Assembly: GCA_030153935.1 (NCBI GenBank)
Contig: JASKKX010000009.1
Coordinates: 1-39,480, forward strand
DNA: 39,480 nt
Origin: Verrucomicrobiota bacterium
GTDB lineage: Bacteria > Verrucomicrobiota > Kiritimatiellia > Kiritimatiellales > Tichowtungiaceae
Direction of reading: 5' to 3'
Numbering within the stretch: position 1 is the stretch's first letter; every line of letters begins with the position of its first letter. Positions 1 to 8,389 of the stretch are shown piece by piece. Position numbers and translations under genes: made by a program. The notes below the pieces were generated by a model that was not told the DNA's origin, searched no databases, and saw only the letters and a list, made by a program, of their open reading frames with translations.

Positions 1-1965
1 AGTTTTTCACTCGGACTGACTCTTTACACTGTCTGCATATCAATCGGCCGACAGGAAATCACCCGGTTTCTCCCGCTTTTTGCACTGATTATGGACGGTT
101 TTGTGGCCTACGGCATTGCAACACGGCGCATTCTGGCGGTATCCGTAATATTGCAACGAGTCGTCGCGTATGCCCTGATGGCGGTATATTTGACTGCGGT
201 CTATGTTGCCTCTGAATGGGTTTTTACCGCAGCCTTCAACTATTTGGTGCCGGACACAACCTACCTTTCACATCTTCTGTCCGCGCTGGTTGTCGCGTTT
301 TCGGTTACTCCTGCGCACGGCTGGATGCAGGCGGTTTCCCACCGGCTGTTTGCTTCGGCGGATCTATTGAATATCAACGTGGTGCTGGAACGCGCCGGCC
401 AGATGTTTCAGGAGGTTTCTACCGAGGCGAATTTAATGGAGAAATTCTCCAAATTAATTGAAGAATCCTTCGGAACCACTAAGGTGATTTTGCTTCGACC
501 GGAAAAAAACGGCGCTTATCGTCAGGCGTATCCGGAAGTTGCTGACAAAAAAGAAATTTTTTTTCAATCCGACAGTCCGGTTATTCAGCTGCTGAATCAG
601 GAACACGAAGCTTTTACGGTTGAAACGCTGCACCGCATGCGGCCAACACCGCAGGTTACAGGGGCGCTGGCGGAACTGGAGAAAAACGGTGCGGCTCTGG
701 TCATCGGCAGTTTTATGCGCAAGGAAATGAAGGCGATTCTTTTATTGACCGCGAAAAAATCCGGGCGGATCTATGACCTGCGTGAACAACGTGCGTTGCA
801 GATGCTTTGCGATCAGTTTGCGGTGGCGCTGGAAAACTCCAATCTTTATACGACGATTCAGAACGGGAAAATCTATAATGAGATTCTTCTCGACTCACTC
901 ACCAGTGGAATTGTGGCGGTAGACGAAGACCGCAAAATTATCATTTTCAACCAGCGCGCGCAGAAGTTGACAGGACTTCCTGAATCAGCTGTTGTTAACA
1001 AGCCAATGACCGTCTTGCCGCCGGTACTGATCGAAGGGCTCGAAACCGTTTTGAATTCAGGCGCCGGCTTCCGGGATAAGGATCGAACGATCAGGCGTGG
1101 AGAACAGGAACTGCCTATTCGTGTAAGCGGTTCGATGTTTCGGGGATATACCGGAAACCTGCTGGGTGCATTGCTGATTTTTAATGATATGACGATTATT
1201 AAAAAAATGGAGGAACAGATTCGCCGGACCGACCGGCTGTCCAGTCTTGGAACACTGTCCGCCGGTATGGCGCATGAGATCAAAAATCCGTTGGTGACAA
1301 TTAAAACCTTCACTCAGCTCCTGCCGCATCAGTATAATAACGCGGAATTCAGGCAGACTTTTTTTGATCTGGTTGGTCAGGAGGTGACACGAATTGATAC
1401 GATTGTAAACCGCCTGCTCAATTTTGCCCGGCCGGCTCCGGCATCTCTTCAGCCTGTTTCTCTCCATAAAGTGGTTGACAATTCTTTGCGACTGATCGAA
1501 CGGCAGCTTGTTCAAAATGGAATCGTTTTAAAAAGGCATCTGGACGCAAAATACGATATGGTCGAAGCGGATGCCGAGCAGCTTAATCAGACGTTTATCA
1601 ACTTCTTCCTCAACGCGATTTATGCCATGACGGACGGGGGAACGCTGACGGTGCGGACGTCACTTGCCAACCCCCTGACGGGCACGCCGCAGGCCGGCGG
1701 GAGGGATGGTGTGCGCGGGAAGTATATTCAGCTGGATATTCAGGACGTCGGATGCGGCATTGCGCAGGACAGACTGAATAAAATATTCGATCCTTTCTTT
1801 ACTACCAGAGAGGGAGGGGTGGGATTAGGTCTCTCGGTATCGCATGGAATCATCCAGGAACATTCCGGCGTTGTGGATGTCGAGAGCAAGGAAGGACGGG
1901 GGACGGTTTTCCATGTACTGCTCCCCTTGATAAGATCGCGGCAACAGCAGGAGAATAAAGCATAA
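1..1965 (+). CDS. Membrane sensor histidine kinase (TM-GAF-PAS-HisKA-HATPase), 5' end outside the window
   Basis: Sensor kinase of a two-component system in the inner membrane. The frame is open from base 1, so the true start lies upstream; the ATG at 91 is internal to hydrophobic sequence. Visible in order: several transmembrane segments up to about base 350, a GAF-like region (about 380-860), a PAS domain (about 880-1200), a HisKA dimerisation/phosphoacceptor domain with the H-box AHEIKNP (His codon 1273-1275), and an HATPase_c domain with an N-box-like FFLNAIYAM, DVGCGI and the G-box GVGLGLSVSHG. The stop overlaps the next kinase start (TAATG at 1963-1967), so the two are translationally coupled. 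The architecture resembles the PEP-CTERM-associated kinase PrsK, and a PEP-CTERM protein lies 11 kb away, but that link is only inference. The signal sensed is unknown. Confidence 0.93.
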   Translation, partial: SFSLGLTLYTVCISIGRQEITRFLPLFALIMDGFVAYGIATRRILAVSVILQRVVAYALMAVYLTAVYVASEWVFTAAFNYLVPDTTYLSHLLSALVVAFSVTPAHGWMQAVSHRLFASADLLNINVVLERAGQMFQEVSTEANLMEKFSKLIEESFGTTKVILLRPEKNGAYRQAYPEVADKKEIFFQSDSPVIQLLNQEHEAFTVETLHRMRPTPQVTGALAELEKNGAALVIGSFMRKEMKAILLLTAKKSGRIYDLREQRALQMLCDQFAVALENSNLYTTIQNGKIYNEILLDSLTSGIVAVDEDRKIIIFNQRAQKLTGLPESAVVNKPMTVLPPVLIEGLETVLNSGAGFRDKDRTIRRGEQELPIRVSGSMFRGYTGNLLGALLIFNDMTIIKKMEEQIRRTDRLSSLGTLSAGMAHEIKNPLVTIKTFTQLLPHQYNNAEFRQTFFDLVGQEVTRIDTIVNRLLNFARPAPASLQPVSLHKVVDNSLRLIERQLVQNGIVLKRHLDAKYDMVEADAEQLNQTFINFFLNAIYAMTDGGTLTVRTSLANPLTGTPQAGGRDGVRGKYIQLDIQDVGCGIAQDRLNKIFDPFFTTREGGVGLGLSVSHGIIQEHSGVVDVESKEGRGTVFHVLLPLIRSRQQQENKA

Positions 1966-3950
1966 TGAGCGACTTGCCTGTCAGCATTGTATACACACAG
2001 GATCACGCACTGCTTCAGCGCATATGCGGATATCTCCATTCAAAATCCGATGTGCGCCATGTCGAGGAACCGTCCGAGTTGAAATTGCTCCTTCTCCAAC
2101 ATCATTCGGTTCTGCTCTTTATTGACCTCTGCGGTGCGGAGTGCTTGGTGCTTCTTTCAGAGATCAGTCGGGAATCGCCCGACACAGTCACTGTTGCGCT
2201 GGGGTCTGTCCGTTCAGAGCCCGGCCGTCAAGCGGCTCTGCTTGGAGTGTACGCGGTTGAACCCGGAGAGATCGATCGTATCCGACTGCAAACCCTGTTC
2301 AGTCAGGCACAGGCACATCTGCATCTTCAGCAGGAAAACCGTGTTCTGAAAGAAGAGCTTCAGCATTCTAATCCGCCGGTCGCTCCTTCCCGGGAAAACA
2401 GAGCGCCTTCACTTTATCATTTTTCCGGGGCATTTCGCCGTTTCGACAACGTCGGCATTATGATGGAACGTCTTGTCGAAGGAGTTGCCAGCTGCGCCCG
2501 TGTTTCACGGGTTGCTGTTTTCGCCATCACTCCTGCGGAACTTTATCTTTTCCGTGCCGGCGTCAAGTGCATGGAGGAAACCCGCTCTCTCGAGTTCAGC
2601 AGAACGCATTCATTTGTGCAATGGCTCCAACTCCATGCTCACAGTATTTCACGGTCTATGCTGCGTTACATTGAATCGGTTGATGAACGCCTGCTGCTTG
2701 AGAGAATACTTGACCTGACCGGATCCGAAGCCATTCTGCCGCTTTTCGGCCGCAAACGCCTCATCGGATGGCTTTGCCTTGGACGTTCTTCATCCGGAGT
2801 TCCTTTTGAGCCGCAGGATATCGAAGAGCTGGCTCTGCTCGCAGAACAGGTTTCCGTGACAATTGAAAACTCCCTGCTGCATGAAAGCATTGCGGTGCAG
2901 AAAGCGCTGGCTGAAAACCTGCTGCAGTCCATTCCCATTGGAATAATCGCCGCCGGTGCGGATGGCACGGTCTGCTGGTTTAACAGCGGAGCGGAAATCC
3001 TGCTTAATGTTTCTGCTGATGGCATGATCGGCCGACCGGTGGAGCGACTTTCCAGTTTTGTTGCTTCACTTCTCAACCGCTGCCTGGCCGGAGAGAGAAT
3101 TGCGGGACCGGTTGAATGGACGGAACCCCTGACTCGTCGCGATTTATCGATCCAGGCCCGCCGCCTTCAGCAGAACGGACAGTGTATGGGAGCGATGGCG
3201 GTTCTGAACGATCTGACAGAAGAGAGAATCCTGCGTGAAAAACAGAATAATCTCGAGCGCGCCAGATTCTGGACGGATCTCGCGGCGGCGATTTCTCACG
3301 AAGTGCGCAATCCGCTGGTGGCCATCAGCACCTTTTCGCAGCTGCTTCCGGAACGCTATGCCGATGAAGAGTTCCGCACTCAATTCCGCGATCTGACGAC
3401 ACAGGAAGTCGGACGGCTCAATCAGATGATCGATCAGCTGGATGAATTCGCCAATCCGCCGCTCCTGCGCTTTGCCCCGGTCAAACCTTCTGACCTCATT
3501 GAAACCGCCCTCTACAAAGTGCGTGACGACAAAAATTCCACGGTGGATGTCACGGTGGAGGCGACGGCGGATATTCCATTGATCAACGGGGATCTTAATG
3601 CGCTGTCCGACTCGATTGCCCGTCTTCTGCATAACGCTTTTACTGCGGTGGAGGGAGTTGCCCGGCCGCGCATTGTTTTCCGGATATATCCAGGTGAAAT
3701 CGGCGCCGGCCGACCCGCTGTTGTGATTGAAGTGCGGGATAACGGCCCCGGCATCTCGCCGGAGTTGCGTGAAAAAGTATTTTCTCCGTTCTGTACAACC
3801 AAATCACGCGGAGTCGGCCTGGGCCTCCCGATCGTCCGGCGCACTATGATTGACCATGGCGGCCTGGTTTTTATCGACAGCGGGGAAACCGGAACCGCCG
3901 TAAGGCTGGTGCTGCCGGTCTGGGAAAACCGCAATGGAGCCGGATCATGA
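1965..3950 (+). CDS. Cytoplasmic hybrid-like histidine kinase (degenerate receiver-GAF-PAS-HisKA-HATPase)
   Basis: Second kinase of the operon, 661 aa, with no membrane segment. The first ~125 residues look like a degenerate receiver fold (a hydrophobic strand followed by FIDLCG) and lead into a coiled-coil-like stretch. Then follow a GAF-like domain (~150-300), a PAS domain (~315-420), HisKA with ISHEVRNP (His codon 3297-3299) and HATPase_c with an N-box ending LLHNAF, DNGPGIS and GVGLGLPIVRR. The kinase halves of this protein and its neighbour are clearly alike (both read SHE/AHE..NPLV.I.TF.QLLP), which suggests an old duplication. It starts inside the stop of the upstream kinase and its own stop overlaps the next ATG (ATGA at 3947-3950). 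Its natural partner should be the response regulator that follows, but that gene is broken. Confidence 0.9.
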   Translation: MSDLPVSIVYTQDHALLQRICGYLHSKSDVRHVEEPSELKLLLLQHHSVLLFIDLCGAECLVLLSEISRESPDTVTVALGSVRSEPGRQAALLGVYAVEPGEIDRIRLQTLFSQAQAHLHLQQENRVLKEELQHSNPPVAPSRENRAPSLYHFSGAFRRFDNVGIMMERLVEGVASCARVSRVAVFAITPAELYLFRAGVKCMEETRSLEFSRTHSFVQWLQLHAHSISRSMLRYIESVDERLLLERILDLTGSEAILPLFGRKRLIGWLCLGRSSSGVPFEPQDIEELALLAEQVSVTIENSLLHESIAVQKALAENLLQSIPIGIIAAGADGTVCWFNSGAEILLNVSADGMIGRPVERLSSFVASLLNRCLAGERIAGPVEWTEPLTRRDLSIQARRLQQNGQCMGAMAVLNDLTEERILREKQNNLERARFWTDLAAAISHEVRNPLVAISTFSQLLPERYADEEFRTQFRDLTTQEVGRLNQMIDQLDEFANPPLLRFAPVKPSDLIETALYKVRDDKNSTVDVTVEATADIPLINGDLNALSDSIARLLHNAFTAVEGVARPRIVFRIYPGEIGAGRPAVVIEVRDNGPGISPELREKVFSPFCTTKSRGVGLGLPIVRRTMIDHGGLVFIDSGETGTAVRLVLPVWENRNGAGS

Positions 3951-4157
3951 AAAGGCTTCTGATCGTGGACGATGATGAATGTCTGCTGGACTCGCTGCAT
4001 GTCGTATTTGATGCCCTCGATGCGGTTCAATCGGCACTGACTGCGGAAGATGTCGGCAGAGACTGCTGGATCCGAGTAGCTTTGATGTCATGCTGCTCGA
4101 CAGCATGCTTCCCGGGATCAGCGGGATTGATTTCTTGAGCGTTGTCCTCCGGAAATA
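3947..4157 (+). pseudogene. Broken response regulator (receiver domain, frameshifted and truncated)
   Basis: The ATG overlaps the stop of the kinase. The first ~38 residues read as a receiver start (MKRLLIVDDDE, the acidic pair that binds Mg2+). The frame then runs off to a stop at 4138. In another frame, from about 4060, the expected continuation appears: DPSSFDVMLLDSMLPGISG, with the phosphoacceptor Asp at 4099-4101, ending at TAG 4155-4157. A frameshift near 4058-4063 therefore splits the domain. After that stop the same frame reads a short KKPF-containing piece, reminiscent of the end of a receiver, so about 40 residues also seem to be deleted. There is no output domain. Either a real pseudogene or a sequencing error plus a natural truncation. 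Confidence 0.75.
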
Positions 4158-4237
4158 GTTCTCATTCATCTTCCGGCAAAAGCTCCGCAAAAAACCTTTT
4201 GTCGATGCGGATTCGATTTGACGAACAATATTCAGGC

Positions 4238-4266
4238 TTGGCAAAAAGCGGCGCTTTTTGCATAAT
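4238..4266 (+). promoter_or_regulatory. Sigma70-type promoter of efp-epmA with a palindromic spacer
   Basis: TTGGCA (4238-4243), a 17-base spacer, then CATAAT (4261-4266), 29 bases before the efp start. The spacer holds a perfect inverted repeat, AAAAAGC-GGC-GCTTTTT (4243-4259), which could be an operator or the terminator of the kinase operon on the same DNA. Confidence 0.7.
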
Positions 4267-4294
4267 CTACCGCTCAATTTCTCAAGGAGTTAGA

Positions 4295-4861
4295 ATGTAC
4301 GACGTATCTGAACTGAAAAAAGGACTGAAAATAGAAATCGACGGCGATCCGTGTATTATCACTGATTTCCAGTTCTCCAAGCCAGGAAAAGGACAGGCGA
4401 TCTATCGCTGTAAAATCAAAAACCTTTCCACCGGAACCAGCTTTGACAGAAGTTACCGCTCCGGCGATAAAGTGGATAAAGCGCAGCTCGAATCCCGTAC
4501 CTTCACCTTTTCATACGAATCCGGTGACGATTTTGTTTTCTCCGATAACGAAACCTACGAAGAAGTTCACCTCAAAGCCGAACAGCTCGGCCGGAACCGG
4601 TATTTTATAATTGAAGACATGCAGGTTGATATCCTCTTTCATAATGGGAAACCGCTCGACATTACGTTGCCGAATTTCGTCGAGAAAACCATTACGGAAA
4701 CGGAGCCCGGTGCACGCGGAAACACCGCGACCAATGTCATGAAGCCTGCCAAAATCGACAACGGCTACGAATTCAATGTGCCGCTGTTCATCAATGTCGG
4801 GGATGCCATCCGTATTGACACCCGTACCGGCGAATACTACGACCGCGTTTCCAAAGGCTGA
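4295..4861 (+). CDS. efp: Translation elongation factor P
   Basis: EF-P binds ribosomes stalled on polyproline and restores peptide-bond formation. 188 aa, the usual bacterial length, with the KOW-like N-terminal domain followed by two OB domains (ends RTGEYYDRVSKG). The loop KPGKGQA near residue 33 carries the lysine that EpmA-type organisms modify, matching the E. coli type rather than the arginine (rhamnosylated) type. The open frame extends upstream, but the start at 4295 is chosen because MYDVSELKKG is the conserved N-terminus and AAGGAG lies at 4284-4289. The stop overlaps the epmA start (TGATG), so protein and modifying enzyme are made together. Confidence 0.96.
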   Translation: MYDVSELKKGLKIEIDGDPCIITDFQFSKPGKGQAIYRCKIKNLSTGTSFDRSYRSGDKVDKAQLESRTFTFSYESGDDFVFSDNETYEEVHLKAEQLGRNRYFIIEDMQVDILFHNGKPLDITLPNFVEKTITETEPGARGNTATNVMKPAKIDNGYEFNVPLFINVGDAIRIDTRTGEYYDRVSKG

Positions 4862-5703
4862 TGGACTCCATCAAGATATTGAAAATGCGCGACGTCCTGA
4901 TGCAGAGCATCCGGGCGTTTTTCCATTCTGAAGGATTTATCGAAGTTGAAACCCCAATCCGCATGAAAACGCCGTGCATGGAGCTGCACATCGATGCCGA
5001 GCCATCCGGCAGCCGCTGGCTGCGCACCTCGCCGGAGCTGTATCATAAAAAACTGCTCGCGCAGGGGGCTGATAAAATATTCGAGATCGGCAAATGCTTT
5101 CGGCACGGGGAACGCGGCGATCTGCATCATCCCGAATACACCCTGCTCGAATGGTACCGTGCCGGTGGCGATTACACTGCCATGCTCGCCGACGTTGCCA
5201 AAATTCTTCGAGCAGTCGGAATTTCCACTGCCTGGAAACGCTGGACGGTCGCCGAGACCTACGAAAAATTTGCCGGCTGGAATCCGGTCGAAAACGTCGA
5301 TGCCGACCGGTTTGATCTGGATATGGTCGAGAAAATCGAGCCGGCCCTGCCGAAAGATGCGCCGGTCATTCTGATGGACTATCCCGCCGAATGCTGCGCC
5401 CTCGCGCGGCTCAAACCAGATAATCCGACGGTTGCCGAGCGCTGGGAGCTCTATCTGAACGGCATTGAAATCGCCAATGCGTACAGCGAACTGACCGATC
5501 CCGCTGAGCAGCGCGCCCGGTTCGGAAAATGGGGTGAACAGCGAAAAACACTTGGGAAAACCGTTTATCCCATTGACGAGGAATTTATCCGGTGTCTGGA
5601 AAAGATGCCGCCTGCCGGAGGCTGTGCGCTCGGCATTGACCGGCTGTTCATGGTGTTGATCGGCGCAGAAAGCCTCGACGATATCCTGCCGTTTCGCGAC
5701 TGA
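4861..5703 (+). CDS. epmA: EF-P--(R)-beta-lysine ligase EpmA (lysyl-tRNA synthetase paralogue)
   Basis: Class II aminoacyl-tRNA-synthetase-like enzyme without an anticodon-binding domain; it activates (beta-)lysine and attaches it to the EF-P lysine. 280 aa, somewhat shorter than the ~325 aa of the E. coli protein. Seen: motif 1 region (FIEVETPIRM), TSPELYHKKLLAQG, motif 2 (CFRHGERGDLHHPEYTLLEWY), the substrate region GIEIANAYSELTDP and motif 3 (GCALGIDRLFMVLIGA). It follows efp with a TGATG overlap, which fixes the start. The partner aminomutase EpmB, which makes beta-lysine, is not in this window. The gene ends directly against the end of nfeD on the other strand. Confidence 0.94.
   Translation: MDSIKILKMRDVLMQSIRAFFHSEGFIEVETPIRMKTPCMELHIDAEPSGSRWLRTSPELYHKKLLAQGADKIFEIGKCFRHGERGDLHHPEYTLLEWYRAGGDYTAMLADVAKILRAVGISTAWKRWTVAETYEKFAGWNPVENVDADRFDLDMVEKIEPALPKDAPVILMDYPAECCALARLKPDNPTVAERWELYLNGIEIANAYSELTDPAEQRARFGKWGEQRKTLGKTVYPIDEEFIRCLEKMPPAGGCALGIDRLFMVLIGAESLDDILPFRD
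5222..5238. repeat. Dispersed palindrome TTTCCA-N5-TGGAAA (exact copy, inside epmA)
   Basis: TTTCCA-ctgcc-TGGAAA, 12 of 12 consensus bases. One of about ten copies in the window. Confidence 0.6.
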
Positions 5704-7170
5704 TCAACTCGTCTCAACCACAATCCGGCTTCCGTGGGCTTCAACGATGCGCACCGCGGTTCCCTTTTCAATGAACTCCCCGCGTGTAATCACATTGACG
5801 CGTTCATCGCCGAACAATGCACGCCCCGCCGGATGCAGATTCATTTCCGCGATTCCTTCTTTGCCGATCAGATCACTGTGGTCATGCGCCGCGGTAAAGC
5901 CTCCCTGCCTGTCTGTGCTCTGTCCGAGCACCAGCGGACGGACAACCCGTGATTTCGGCAGGTATTTTCCGGCGAAAAATCCGAGCACAACGGTACCGAC
6001 CATGGCAACCGCCAGATTGCCCAGTGCATGCTGAAAGGTTGAACCTGCTCCCGAAAAGTCCGGAATAGATTTTCCCGGAAGCTTCCAGCTCATGGCATTG
6101 ATCAATGAAATAAGAATAATCGCAAAGCCGCTGAGTCCAAGCACACCGAAGCCGGGCGTGATGAACACTTCCACAAAGAGCAGGGCGAATCCGATAATGA
6201 AAAACACAATATCTTCCATCCCTGCCAGCCCGGCAATGTGATGGCCGAAAAAGAAGAGCGCCAGCGCGGCGGCTCCGATAATCCCCGGCAGGCCGAAGCC
6301 CGGGGTTTTAATCTCCAGATAAATGCCGCCCAGTCCGATCATCATCAGGATCGGCGCAATGGCCGCGATGACGCGGGCGAGCTTTTCGGCGGGCGTGACT
6401 TCAAGAATTTTAACTTCGGCGTCCGGCAAACCGGCGGCGGCGAGCATGGCGGGCACATCCGCCACAGTGCCTTCGGAAAGAATCCCTTCCGCCTCGCTGG
6501 CAGTCAGGGTGAGCAGTTCGCCGGCTTTGCTGATGACATTGGTTCCGACAACATATTCGGCCTCCCGCCTCACCATGGCCTCCGCCAATGCGGGGTCATG
6601 GCCGCCCTGTTCCGCGGCAACCCGCACCATGGCGGCAACCCCGGATTTCATTTTCTCTTCGACATCTTCATTGAGGTCCTGCACCCCGCCTCCCGGCCCC
6701 ATTACAATCGGTGTGGCCGCGCCGATAACACTGCCGGGCGCCATGTAGATATGCGGGGTGGACAGCGCAATGATGGCCCCTGCCGAATACGCATCGCGCT
6801 CTACAAACGTATAGACCGGGGTTTTAATTTCCCTGATAATCCCGAGAATATCGCGGGTAATGTCCACCCGCCCGCCGGGGGTATCCATCACAAAAACAAT
6901 CGCATCCGCCTTTTCCTTTTCAGCTTCGGTGACGCCGCGGCGGATTACATAGAGCAACGCCGGTTCAATCTGTTCTTTAATCGGAATTTCATAGACCAGC
7001 GGTTTTTTCCAATCAGTGGAAGAAATCGGCTGTGCATTTTCAGGGCTTGGATCCGGGAGCGGTGGAAAAGGCTTCGCATTGGTGGAACAGTAACCAACGG
7101 GAATGGCGGAAATCAGGGCGGCAAGCAGAATGACAATCAGCGTATGTTGTGCTTTCATAAAGCAAACCAT
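5704..7170 (-). CDS. NfeD family long-form membrane serine protease (ClpP-class)
   Basis: 488 aa, long NfeD (NfeD1b type): signal/anchor at residues ~1-28 (MKAQHTLIVILLAAL then a Cys), a ClpP/crotonase-like protease domain (~55-240) with the nucleophile motif AYSAGAIIALS and the following APGSVIGAATPI, a membrane block of about four to five helices (~265-420), and a C-terminal OB-fold NfeDC domain (~425-488, with GKEGIAEMNLHPAG). Archaeal members cleave hydrophobic C-termini such as that of stomatin; no stomatin/SPFH gene is adjacent here, unlike many NfeD loci. The start may be the ATG at 7170 or the second Met four codons in (7158); no clear ribosome binding site decides it. Convergent with epmA with no bases between the stop codons. 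Confidence 0.9.
   Translation of the reverse strand: MVCFMKAQHTLIVILLAALISAIPVGYCSTNAKPFPPLPDPSPENAQPISSTDWKKPLVYEIPIKEQIEPALLYVIRRGVTEAEKEKADAIVFVMDTPGGRVDITRDILGIIREIKTPVYTFVERDAYSAGAIIALSTPHIYMAPGSVIGAATPIVMGPGGGVQDLNEDVEEKMKSGVAAMVRVAAEQGGHDPALAEAMVRREAEYVVGTNVISKAGELLTLTASEAEGILSEGTVADVPAMLAAAGLPDAEVKILEVTPAEKLARVIAAIAPILMMIGLGGIYLEIKTPGFGLPGIIGAAALALFFFGHHIAGLAGMEDIVFFIIGFALLFVEVFITPGFGVLGLSGFAIILISLINAMSWKLPGKSIPDFSGAGSTFQHALGNLAVAMVGTVVLGFFAGKYLPKSRVVRPLVLGQSTDRQGGFTAAHDHSDLIGKEGIAEMNLHPAGRALFGDERVNVITRGEFIEKGTAVRIVEAHGSRIVVETS
7006..7022. repeat. Dispersed palindrome (11 of 12, inside nfeD)
   Basis: TTTCCA-atcag-TGGAAG. Read on the minus strand it lies in the codons for TDWKK. Confidence 0.5.
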
Positions 7171-7187
7171 ACTGAATCTGCAGGAAA

Positions 7188-7350
7188 ATGAAAATAAAAC
7201 TCAATGAACATGCATTCGAAGCCGAAGAGGGGTTAACGCGTTTCGGATTGCGGGATGCCTCGGTTCCACCGACAGGCTTCGTCGCCCCTGGTCAGCGGCA
7301 GTTCCCTGCCATCGTCGTGCCGTTAAGAATCAACACCTCCGCCAGTGAAC
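7188..7350 (+). pseudogene. Rearranged fragment of a ThiS-like domain (second part inverted)
   Basis: Bases 7190-7257 match 8568-8635, the start of the intact ThiS-ThiF gene, at about nine of ten positions, and would encode MKIKLNEHAFEAEEG. The homology then stops on the plus strand. The minus strand of about 7350-7262 continues it: it reads AEVLILNG followed, after a one-base shift, by ELPLTRGDEACRWNRG. This matches ADVLILNG...APLAEGDEVCLIERG of the intact protein, including GGCGACGAAG-TGT/TGC at the DNA level. So this is a decayed paralogue whose second half was flipped. A 96-codon plus-strand frame runs across it (7188-7478) but makes no sensible protein after the first ~24 residues. Confidence 0.75.
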
Positions 7351-7495
7351 GCACGGTATCCGGTCAGCCGTTTTGTCTTGAACCCCCCCCTCCGCCGAAA
7401 TATAAAGACGCCGGTTTCCGGCCAAATCTGCAACGGGCGAATTTCCGTGCTGGGAAGAACAATTTTATCAGATATTGAGTAAAAAGGAGAAACAA

Positions 7496-8242
7496 ATGAC
7501 AAAATCAATTTTGATCACTGGCGCGACATCCGGGTTTGGAAAAGCCTGTGCAGAGTATTTTGCGGCGCAGGGCTGGCTGCTGATTCTGACCGGACGGCGC
7601 GTTGAGAGATTGGAGCAATTGCAAAAACAGTTAGGCGACCGCGTTCGCTGCAGTATTCCTTTGGATGTATGTGACCGGAAGCTGGTTTTTGAGAAACTCG
7701 GGTCATTGGCCGATATCGACGTATTGCTGAATAACGCCGGACTGGCTCTGGGCTTGGAGCCGTCGTGGGAAACGGATATCAACGATTGGGATACTATGGT
7801 TGATACGAATGTCAAGGGAGTGATGTACTGTACCCGAGCGGTACTTCCGCAGATGGTCAAAAACAATCGCGGGCATGTTGTCAATATCGGTTCAATCGCC
7901 GGCAGATGGCCTTATCCGGGAGGCAACGTTTATGGCAGCACCAAGGCTTTTGTTCAACAGTTCAGCCGGAATCTGCGCGCTGATTTGCTGGGAACTCAGG
8001 TGCGGGTGACTTACCTGGCCCCGGGGATGGCTGAAAGTGAATTTTCCAAGGTGAGATTTAAGGGAAATAATGAACAGGCAAGCAAGGTTTATCAGGGAAC
8101 AGAGCCTTTAATTCCGCAGGATATCGCTGAAACTGTTTTCTGGGTCGTCAATCGACCGGCGCATGTCAATATCAATGCGATCGAAATTATGCCTGTGGAT
8201 CAGGCCTGGGGGCCCCTTGCGGTTCACAGGGAAAAAGATTAG
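7496..8242 (+). CDS. ydfG: NADP-dependent 3-hydroxy acid / L-allo-threonine dehydrogenase, YdfG-type SDR
   Basis: 248 aa classical short-chain dehydrogenase, the same length as E. coli YdfG and alike throughout. Seen: nucleotide-binding TGATSGFG, TGRR (an arginine pair suiting NADP), NNAGLALGLEP, the catalytic Ser in NIGSIAGRWPYPGGN and YGSTK (Tyr-x3-Lys), then VRFKGNNEQA and the C-terminal PAHVNINAIEIMPV. Family enzymes oxidise serine, allo-threonine and 3-hydroxy acids and also reduce malonic semialdehyde. The start is set at ATG 7496 because AAGGAG sits at 7484-7489; a TTG at 7475 is in frame but unlikely. It stands alone between debris of two other genes. Confidence 0.93.
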   Translation: MTKSILITGATSGFGKACAEYFAAQGWLLILTGRRVERLEQLQKQLGDRVRCSIPLDVCDRKLVFEKLGSLADIDVLLNNAGLALGLEPSWETDINDWDTMVDTNVKGVMYCTRAVLPQMVKNNRGHVVNIGSIAGRWPYPGGNVYGSTKAFVQQFSRNLRADLLGTQVRVTYLAPGMAESEFSKVRFKGNNEQASKVYQGTEPLIPQDIAETVFWVVNRPAHVNINAIEIMPVDQAWGPLAVHREKD

Positions 8243-8389
8243 GGGTCCGTTCCGCGGTGTGCTGGAACGGATTGGCCGTAAAGCAATCCGACTCGGACGT
8301 TCAGATTTTGCAGATATATTCATACGGCGTGAGACGGCTGCATTTGGACGGTATGCCGACTCAACCCGGAGATTCCCTCCAATCTGCGG

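Noticed and set aside
6238-7191. 317-codon frame antisense to nfeD
   Set aside because: Low-complexity, Gly/Asn/Arg-rich shadow of a well-supported protease gene.
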